From Mytilus californianus (taxonomy: Eukaryota > Mollusca > Bivalvia > Mytilida > Mytilidae), in the NCBI RefSeq assembly GCF_021869535.1, contig NW_026262659.1, positions 4,154,001 to 4,218,000 of the forward strand: a stretch of 64,000 bases of DNA. The letters run 5' to 3'. Under the pieces are notes generated by a model that was not told the origin of the DNA, made no database searches, and saw only the letters and a list, made by a program, of their open reading frames with translations. A program made the translations under genes and the position numbers. Of the stretch, positions 57,601 to 64,000 are shown piece after piece. Position 1 is the first letter of the stretch; the number at the start of each line of letters is the position of its first letter.

Positions 57601-60327
57601 CAAATATCATTGACTTTACATTAGTGGTTCATCTTAAACTGACCTAATCACAAACTAAAACATGAAAACTTAGCAAAAGTTTCAAAGTCAATAGACCATG
57701 AATGAGGGGGTGGGGCCAAATAATCTCCATGGAAATGAGATATGCCAATGCTTATACAACTGCATACCAAATATCATTGACCTATCACTAGTGGTTCCCC
57801 ATAAACTGACCTAATCACAAACTAATACATGTAAACTAAGCAAAGTTTCAAAGTCAATAGACCTTGACTGAGGGGCGGGACCAAATAATCTCCATGGTAA
57901 TGAGATGTGCCAATTCTAATACAACTGCATACCAAATATCACTGACCTACCACTAGTGGTTCCCCATAAACTGACCTAATCACAAACTAATACATGTAAA
58001 CTAAGCAAAGTTTCAAAGTCAATAGACCTTGACTGAGGGAGCGGGGCCAAATAATCTCCATAATAATGAGATGTGCCAATGCTAATACAACTGCATACCA
58101 AATATCATTGACCTACCACTAGTGGTTCACCATGAACTAGACCTATTAAATCACAAACTAATACATTGTTGACGCCGCCGTCGCCGACGCCGGAAACAGC
58201 ATACCTTTGACTCTGTCAAAGCAAGACAAAAACAAACAGAGGGTATATCTATGATATTTTTATGAGCATTTCATAAAATTTCATCTTACCAGCTAAATTA
58301 TATATTTCATAAGAACATAAATATTGAAAAAAAATAAACAGTAAGTTGTTAGCATGTGTCAAATATATTATTTGCTTATTAAAACACAGCATATATTTAA
58401 TACAAAGCTAACAAAGGATTTCATTTCAGATTCTACCATAGACACGGATGTCAACAACTACAGATCACCTTACGGTCTTCAACAACGAGCTTAACCCATA
58501 CATGGTGTTGATTTCAGTTCTCATCAGTTGATACGCAACTCCTATATTTAGTTCAAACAAATGCTTTCCATATAGTTTGAGGTGAAAAGTTTGATGATGA
58601 CCCCTTATTGTAGTTTGTCTTATATTTTTGAGTCGGTAGTTGGTAGGGTGTAGTTTGTTGTACTGTGGGTCGTTGGTCTGGTTTTTGGAGTCGGTTGTTG
58701 GTGGGGTGTAGTTTGTTGTACTGTGGGTTGTTTGTCAGGTTTTTGGAGTCGGTAGTTGGTGGGGTGTAGTTTGTTGTACTGTGGGTTGTTGGTCTGGTTT
58801 TTGGAGTCGGTTGTTGGTAGGGTGTAGTTTGTTGTACTGTGGGTTGTTTGTCTGGTTTTTGGAGTCGGTTGTTGGTGGGGTGTAGTTTGTTGTACTGTGG
58901 GTTGTTGGTCTGGTTTTTGGAGTCGGTTGTTGGTGGGGTGTAGTTTGTTTTACTGTGGGTCTTTTAGCGATTCTGTTATCCATATTTTGTTTTATTCTAT
59001 ATAAACTGTACAATAACAAACCTGTGCAAATTTATGACCAAAACTCAACCATTCTTTTTCTATAAGAACTTCAAATCCCCTTATTGTTCTGTAGTAAGGA
59101 TCTAGCATTAACATGGCTAAACATGTCAACTGAAATAAGAGTAAATAACATTATGCAAATTAAAATTATGTTATAGGGATGTGACAAATTGTCCAAAGAT
59201 GCTAATTAAGAACTGTTTAAATGTGTATTTCAGTATTTTAAATCTTCAAACAGGTTTTCTTGCCAATTCAAGATTTTTTTCTTTGTACCTTAGCATACAA
59301 TGTAAAACATATTCATGTATTTAATCATATGACATAATAGTATTTAAAATAATCTTATCTTTACCATGATTTTATATAACTGAGATTGAACCTGTATGAC
59401 AGAATTAACAAGGAGAGTTGATACATACCTGAGCTGTTCTATCCCATCCATCACTACAATGAACTAATACTGATGTTTTCTGACATTCAACTTTATCTGC
59501 AACTCTCAAAGCACCTGCCAATATTTGCTGAAAACATACAAAGATAATAATGAGAATATCATTATTCAAAATATTTCCAATGTGCAAAACATGAATTCAA
59601 AATATACTTTAATTTCTGGATAGTGTTGTATATAAAATTGAATTCTATCTGGGAATATTATGAAAACTGAAAATTAACGTGTAGATACATTCCTTGTCTT
59701 GATGTTGCATTGCTTATGCAGACAAACAAATAGTTCTGTAAATATCCATTTATTTTCATTTTAAGTTTTTACAGAATTTATGGTACTGATGCATAAATGG
59801 TTTGGTGCCAGCAAACTAGTTTAACCCCACCACATTCTGTATATGCCTGTTCCAAGTCAGAAGCCTGTAACTCAGTGGTTGTTGTATGTTGATGTATATC
59901 ATATTTGTTTTTCCATCATTGTTTAATACACAAATCAGGCCGTTAGCTTTCTAGTTTGAATTGTTTTACGTTTGTCATTTCAGGGCCTTTTTTAGCCGAT
60001 TATGTGGTATGGGTTTTGCTCGTTGTTGAAGGCCATATGGTGACCTATAGTTGTTAACTTCTATATCAATTGGTTTCTGATGGAGAGTTGTTTCATTGGC
60101 AATCATACCACATCATCTTATTTTTTTATTTTTACAACTCTACCAACGCAATCCACAAAAATTATTACTGCACATATAACTTTGAATACAAAGTATCTGA
60201 TAAATTCAAAATTGTTCATGTTCTTTATTATACCTTAATATGGTCAAGCCAATGTGTTGATTCTACGTTAGATAACCAATGAGCATCATCTATGGTTGGA
60301 AATACAACATCACGTAACTTTCTTAAA
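51460..60327 (-). CDS. MTMR2: Myotubularin phosphoinositide 3-phosphatase, C-terminal seven exons
   Basis: Exons in transcript order: 60234-60327, 59429-59527, 59022-59129, 57179-57271, 55859-55972, 53281-53460, 51460-51627. All have GT-AG borders and, after the first, all are phase 0, giving 284 residues to a TAG stop. The second exon carries [14 protein letters not shown], the Cys-x5-Arg active site, so the enzyme should be catalytically active on PI3P and PI(3,5)P2 in endosomal membranes (family knowledge). [38 protein letters not shown] and RWNPRMRP are family landmarks. The last exon is a coiled coil with a C-terminal PVNV, a possible PDZ ligand. Membership is the MTM1/MTMR1/MTMR2 group; the exact paralogue is uncertain. 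PH-GRAM and N-terminal phosphatase exons lie beyond 64000 or were not seen. Confidence 0.93.
51718..51928. mobile_element. MITE with 20-bp perfect terminal inverted repeats
   Basis: 'tactgtaaattcagaaatta' at 51718-51737 and its complement at 51909-51928. Similarity continues inwards with gaps ('attattgcg' blocks). About 211 bp, no coding capacity, in the last myotubularin intron. Confidence 0.85.
52060..52200 (+). mobile_element. Solo terminal-repeat remnant of a Penelope-like element with decayed hammerhead
   Basis: CTGATGA at 52124-52130, one unpaired A, then GGA-AAA-TCC (52132-52140), followed by ACAAAA where GAAA is expected. It shares the CTGATGA-A-GG...CC layout of 1616-1642. The upstream 'aagtatttatacatccctag' text is of a Penelope terminal repeat type I recall from bivalves. 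The 141-codon open frame that overlaps it is not a gene. Confidence 0.4.
53281..53460 (-). CDS. MTMR2: Myotubularin exon [10 protein letters not shown]...RMRPQ
   Basis: 180 bp, 60 codons, acceptor 'aatgttacag', donor 'gtaggg'. [22 protein letters not shown] and [11 protein letters not shown] are typical of the domain's C-terminal end. Confidence 0.94.
54211..54336. repeat. Long perfect inverted repeat, nested
   Basis: 37-bp perfect arms 54211-54247 and 54300-54336 ('acatgtcatttttcatatcg'...). Inside, an 11-bp 'aatatcagccc' pair forms a second stem. Related 'gggctgatatgaaaaat' and 'tatcacatg' text at 53680-53745 suggests more of the same element nearby. Confidence 0.9.
54690..55795. repeat. 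Region bounded by 'acttgtcc...ggacaagt' inverted motifs
   Basis: 'cttgtccagtaggacaagta' (54705-54724), 'acttgtccgaatg' and 'aacttgtccaaa' on the left; 'cttgtcccgtcggacaagct' (55689-55708), 'acttgtccgaccc' and 'cggacaatcggacaagcg' on the right. A SINE-like fragment (55070-55155) lies between. Probably an old mobile repeat. Confidence 0.45.
55859..55972 (-). CDS. MTMR2: Myotubularin exon FPNAFEFNE...EQARMTE
   Basis: 114 bp, 38 codons, phase 0/0. Conserved [20 protein letters not shown]. Confidence 0.94.
56278..56356. repeat. Hairpin with 33-bp arms
   Basis: 56278-56310 pairs with 56324-56356 (three mismatches) around a 13-nt AT spacer; core 'ttggatttatccaatc'. In a myotubularin intron. Confidence 0.85.
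56503..57235. repeat. 56-bp array made of a myotubularin exon end plus splice donor, 13 copies
   Basis: Plus-strand unit: 'acctgtttagtcatctgcca' + 'tacacagtctataaactgta' + 'gaaacaccagatattt'. The copy at 57179-57235 belongs to the real exon. On the minus strand every unit reads 'tttctacag', 33 nt coding [11 protein letters not shown], then 'gtaaat'. One copy has a one-base insertion (near 56698) and four carry single changes in the coding part. Confidence 0.97.
57179..57271 (-). CDS. MTMR2: Myotubularin exon whose 3' end seeds the 56-bp array
   Basis: 93 bp, 31 codons, acceptor 'acttttccag', donor 'gtaaat'. [18 protein letters not shown] then [13 protein letters not shown]. Its last part and donor are repeated twelve more times downstream in the intron. 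Confidence 0.93.
57548..58200. repeat. 165-bp tandem repeat, 4 copies, ending in a GC-rich block
   Basis: Units start 'aataatctccatggaaatga' and include 'accaaatatcattgacctac' and 'cactagtggttccccataaa'. It ends with 'gacgccgccgtcgccgacgc'. Same style as the element at 61393-62485. Confidence 0.85.
58618..58965. repeat. 58-bp minisatellite, 6 copies
   Basis: Unit 'ttggagtcggttgttggtgg' + 'ggtgtagtttgttgtactgt' + 'gggttgttggtctggttt'. G/T-rich on the plus strand, C/A-rich in the transcript. Confidence 0.95.
59022..59129 (-). CDS. MTMR2: Myotubularin exon after the active site
   Basis: 108 bp, 36 codons, phase 0/0. [20 protein letters not shown] and [13 protein letters not shown], among the best conserved blocks of the family. 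Confidence 0.95.
59429..59527 (-). CDS. MTMR2: Myotubularin active-site exon
   Basis: 99 bp, 33 codons. [14 protein letters not shown] then [17 protein letters not shown]. The Cys and Arg of the phosphatase signature and both flanking Asp residues are present. Confidence 0.96.
59820..60120 (-). repeat. SINE-like repeat, reverse copy
   Basis: 'accccaccacattctgtata' to 'ttggcaatcataccacatca'; family of 20071-20460. Confidence 0.8.
60234..60327 (-). CDS. MTMR2: Myotubularin exon: LRKLRDV...THWLDHIK
   Basis: 94 bp. Acceptor 'atatttcag', donor 'gtataa'. Enters in phase 2 and leaves in phase 0. Conserved [20 protein letters not shown] segment ahead of the active site. Confidence 0.92.
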
Positions 60328-61392
60328 CTGAAATATAAAAAGTAAAGCCTCAGTCATGATAATTATCATTATAATATAATGATTAGAAAAGTAATTGATT
60401 AGAATAATTGTCAATTATACTTTGAATTACTGGTCATTTCAATGAATGTTCTCCCTGGATATTTAGTAACTAAGATAACAGGGATACAAATGTCATGTTT
60501 GAATACTGTAAATCCAGTAATTTGTTCAAGATTCTCTGTAGCAGAATATAACACTTGCTGATGGTAAATATTCCAGGACACAAGTTGAAAAAAATAAAAA
60601 AGAGGAGAAAGATACCAAAGGGACATAACTGATGATTTAGCAGACCACAATTCAAAGCAATTGCTGGTAAATAACTAGAAAACAGGTTATATGCACTTAA
60701 TGATAAATATTAAATTAGAAGCATGATAAATCAAATATCTGTTTCAGAAAAGGAAATCAAAGCGCGAAAGCGCTGTAAAGGCAGTTAATTACAGGTTGTG
60801 TGTATTTTTAGTCCAGTTATATCATTATCTTGCATAATACATTGTACTTATTAGAAGTGGCTTTCAGTATTTAAGATTTAGAGTTCTCTAATGATATTGA
60901 ACAAGTTTTATGAATGTCATATTCTGAGCACTATATGAAAGTGATTGTTCTCACTTGTTTATGAACTAGTGCATTATGTCCAGTTTGTACCTTTTTTATC
61001 TATGTTTATAGTCAAATACTGTTTAAAATAGTTTGGCATTTTCTTTTTAGTAATAAGTAAATGTTATCAACTGTATTTTATTCAACTTTGCAAATGTGGT
61101 TTGTTACTGGTGAGTACAATGTATGGATGATAGTTGTTTCATTGGCAATCATAACACATCTCCTTATTTATATAATGATCTATATTCAATGACCTCAGGT
61201 ACAAAAAAAATGTATGTAACTAAACTATGATGGGAAACCTTTGACTTCTTTCTTTTATATAAACTTTTGATTTGGTACCATATAACTATGTAGAATAAAT
61301 GTACATTGCAACATGTCAACTCTTCCAATGACAATACTTTTTTTAGAAACTATAACTCCAAGCAAAATTATATTTCCAAGTATAAAGTAATT

Positions 61393-62485
61393 TATGAATG
61401 AAACAAGAGTGCACACGCCGAAATGTCTCGCCTTCTTTACTAATCATTGATATTATGTTGATAGTCCTAAATATAAAGCTTTATTACAACTGTCACATAA
61501 ACTTAACATTAACCAAGTAAACTAAACATTGACCAATGCACCAAGAAAATGAGGTCAAGGTCAGATGAACCATGCTAGGCAGGCATGTACAGCTAACAAT
61601 TCTTCCATACAACAAATATAGTTGACCTATTGCTTATAGTTTAAGAAAAACAGACCAAAACACAAAAACTTAAAACTGAGCAATGAACCTTGAAAATGAG
61701 GTCAAGGTAAAATAAAAAACCTGCGTGACTGACAAATAGATCATAAAATATTTCCATACACCAAATATAGTTGAACTATTGCATATAGTATTAGAAAAAA
61801 AGACCAAAACTCAAAAACTTAACTTTGACCACTGAACCATGAAAATGAGGTCAAGGTCAGATGACACCTGCTAGCTAGACATGTACACCTTACAATCATT
61901 CCATACACCAAATATAGTAGACCTAGTGCATACAGTATAAGAAAAACAGACCAAAACACAAAAACTTAACTATAACCTCTGAACCATGAAAATGAGGTCA
62001 AGGTCAGATGACATCTGCCAGTTGGACATGTACACCTTACAGTCCTTCCATACACCGAATATACTAGACCTATTGCTTATAGTATCTGAGATATGGACTT
62101 GACCACCAAAACTTAACCTTGTTCACTAATCCATGAAATGAGGTCGAGGTCAAGTGAAAACTGTCTGACGGGCATGAGGACCTTGCAAGGTACGCACATA
62201 CCAAATATAGTTATCCTATTACTTATAATAAGAGAGAATTTAACATTACAAAAAATCTGAACTTTTTTTTCAAGTAGTCACTGAACCATGAAAATGAGGT
62301 CAAGGACATTGGACATGTGACTGACGGAAACTTCGTAACATGAGGAATCCATATACAGAGTATGAAGCATCCAGACCTTCCACCTTCTAAAATATAAAGC
62401 TTTTAAGAAGTTAGCTAACGCCACCGCCGGATCACTATCCCTATGTCGAGCTTTCTGCGACAGGCTCGACAAAAAGGAGTTCTTA
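61393..62485. repeat. Composite repeat with about 148-bp tandem core, 5-6 units
   Basis: Units share 'ccatgaaaatgaggtcaagg', 'ccatacaccaaatatagt' and 'agaaaaacagaccaaaac'. The start is 'aacaagagtgcacacgccga'; the end is 'acgccaccgccggatcacta' plus a short 'gtcgagctttctgcgac' block. Resembles mobile repeats common in bivalves; lies in the 5' intron of the myotubularin gene. Confidence 0.75.
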
Positions 62486-63194
62486 ATTAAGAAATAAACT
62501 GATTCGCTGAGTGCAGCTGGATACACCCGCAGATGTCCAACCCTGAACAGTTGGGGCAAAAATGGACACAATATTCAAGCTTGATACAGGTCTGAATTTG
62601 GATTGTAATTAAATATTTGACATATTATAGTTTCTGAATAAATGTAGTCAAAGAACTTGAAATTGGTTATATGAATTGAATTTATATTCAATTAAAGATT
62701 TCTTGCTGTTGTGCAATACACTGTGCTGTTGCGCAATACTTAATAAATCTGTTGCCAGACTATAAACAAATAAAGTTCAATTTCTTCTCAATGTCATATT
62801 TGAAATTTATGAAAATCAATAGGGAGATTACATCAATAGCTATAAATAATTCACCAAAGTTTCATGCGAACTGCTTAAAGCATTTTTGAGTTGTTGTCCA
62901 AAAACTGGAAAATCCCCCCTTTTTTTAATTAATAAAACCCCATAACTCAGTAATGTAAAATCTAAAATTTATAAAATTCTAAAGGGAGCTTACGGATTGA
63001 TAATTTAGTCTTAGATGCAACATTTTTTTATCAGTTGTTAGTGGCTTTGAACTACCTGTCAGTAAATGCGAGTACTCTCAGATCTGTACTTAGTGTCTTT
63101 TTGTTGTTTGGATGTACAACTACCCGGTCACGTCCACTTGTATTTGTATTTATCCATCTGATGAGTAAAGCCTCTTTCAATTGATTTTTATAGT

Positions 63195-63570
63195 TCATTC
63201 TTATATTGTACTGTTACACCACTGTCCCAGGTTAGGGGGTGGGTTGGGATCCCGTTAACATGTTTAACCCCGCCACATTCTGTATGTACGTGTATGTGCC
63301 TGTCCCAAGTCAGGAGCCTGTAATTCAGTGGTTGTCGTTTGTTAATGTGTTGCATATTTGTTATTCGTTCATTTTTGTACATAAATTAGGCCGTTAGTTT
63401 TCTTGTTTGAATTGTTTTACATTGTCATTTTGGGGCCTTTTATAGCTCACTGTGCGGTATGTGCTTTGCTCATTGTTGAAGGCCGTACTGTGACCTATAG
63501 CTGTTAATTTCTGTGTCATTTGGTCTCTTGTGGAGAGTTGTCTCATTGGCAATACCACATCTTCTTTTTT
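63195..63570 (-). repeat. SINE-like repeat, longest reverse copy
   Basis: 'tgttacaccactgtcccagg' to 'attggcaataccacatcttc'; the most complete reverse-strand member of the family at 20071. Confidence 0.85.
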
Positions 63571-64000
63571 ATATTTACATCAACAGATATAAACAATTCA
63601 CCAAGTCAAGGTGAGACAACAAAACTTAGTTGTAAGATCTCTGAAATTTTTTACACGGTACAAGTTTTTCTCATTGTTGGAGATTGTACGGTGACAGTAA
63701 CACCTGTAACTGCTTAACCCATTTCTTATGCACTTTGGTTTGATAAACTCACTGAATATCATACCACATCTCCTTATTTATATATGCATTACAATTTACA
63801 TGTGCATGTAATTGTAAATATATATATATCAGAACAAACTTCATTGCGTCACTTTTATTTATGCATCCTTTGGTACAATACAAGTTCTAAACATGCTAAA
63901 ATTACACAACATAAAACAACTAAATGTTATTTCAGATGAAAGTTTTGTTTCAGTTCCATTCATAGGATTTATTAGAATTTTGTATGTTTTGCCAAGTCCA

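Larger units (their letters stand above)
60340..64000. other. Upstream intron of the myotubularin gene, no exon recognised
   Basis: I searched the minus strand for the next upstream family blocks (the segment before LRKLRDV) and did not find them. The sequence is AT-rich with the repeats listed. Confidence 0.5.

Noticed and set aside
60411..60655. Possible upstream myotubularin exon on the minus strand
   Set aside because: The translated text does not match any family block and there is no phase-compatible acceptor/donor pair.
62278..62571. 97-codon minus-strand frame with CpG-rich core
   Set aside because: Falls in the GC-rich terminal block of the composite repeat at 61393-62485.

Overview
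The window is AT-rich animal nuclear DNA, most probably from a marine bivalve close to Mytilus. The evidence is long introns with GT-AG sites, many minisatellites inside introns, Penelope-like and LINE reverse-transcriptase remnants, and a short interspersed repeat resembling ones I remember from mussel genomes ('gatgtggtatgattgccaatgagacaac'-like, seen about ten times in both orientations). The species call is an inference; no rRNA, mitochondrial or other diagnostic marker is present.

Layout. 1-3.3 kb is a graveyard of retroelements: a Penelope-like element with RT and GIY-YIG endonuclease remnants, inverted terminal repeats and a hammerhead-ribozyme-like core, followed by two other decayed reverse transcriptases. 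6.5-10.2 kb holds the last two exons of a PARP gene on the minus strand. It has three in-frame stops and a lost catalytic His, and part of one exon has been locally duplicated. 10.2-16.2 kb has only short hairpins and dispersed repeats. 16.35-19.1 kb is satellite DNA (34-bp and 64-bp units).

21.5-36.2 kb holds a plus-strand gene assembled here exon by exon with matching splice phases. It encodes a secreted-signal, single-pass membrane protein with a cysteine-containing ectodomain. It includes a 9-nt microexon and ends in two homologous, mutually alternative terminal exons, each encoding its own transmembrane segment and cytoplasmic tail; both keep the frame (487 or 433 aa). Its introns carry six different minisatellites. 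Two intronless mucin-like type I membrane proteins follow on the minus strand (39.0-40.1 kb and 44.3-44.9 kb). The three membrane proteins suggest a cell-surface gene neighbourhood, but no function is shown by sequence alone.

51.4-60.3 kb is the 3' half of a myotubularin phosphoinositide 3-phosphatase gene on the minus strand (MTM1/MTMR1/MTMR2 group). Seven exons join perfectly in phase and carry the CSDGWDR active site; the N-terminal exons lie beyond the window. One exon end plus its splice donor has been amplified into a 13-copy 56-bp array. A similar exon-end/donor amplification (35-bp unit) occurs in the receptor-like gene at 25.1 kb. The remainder of 60.4-64 kb is intron filled with dispersed repeats.
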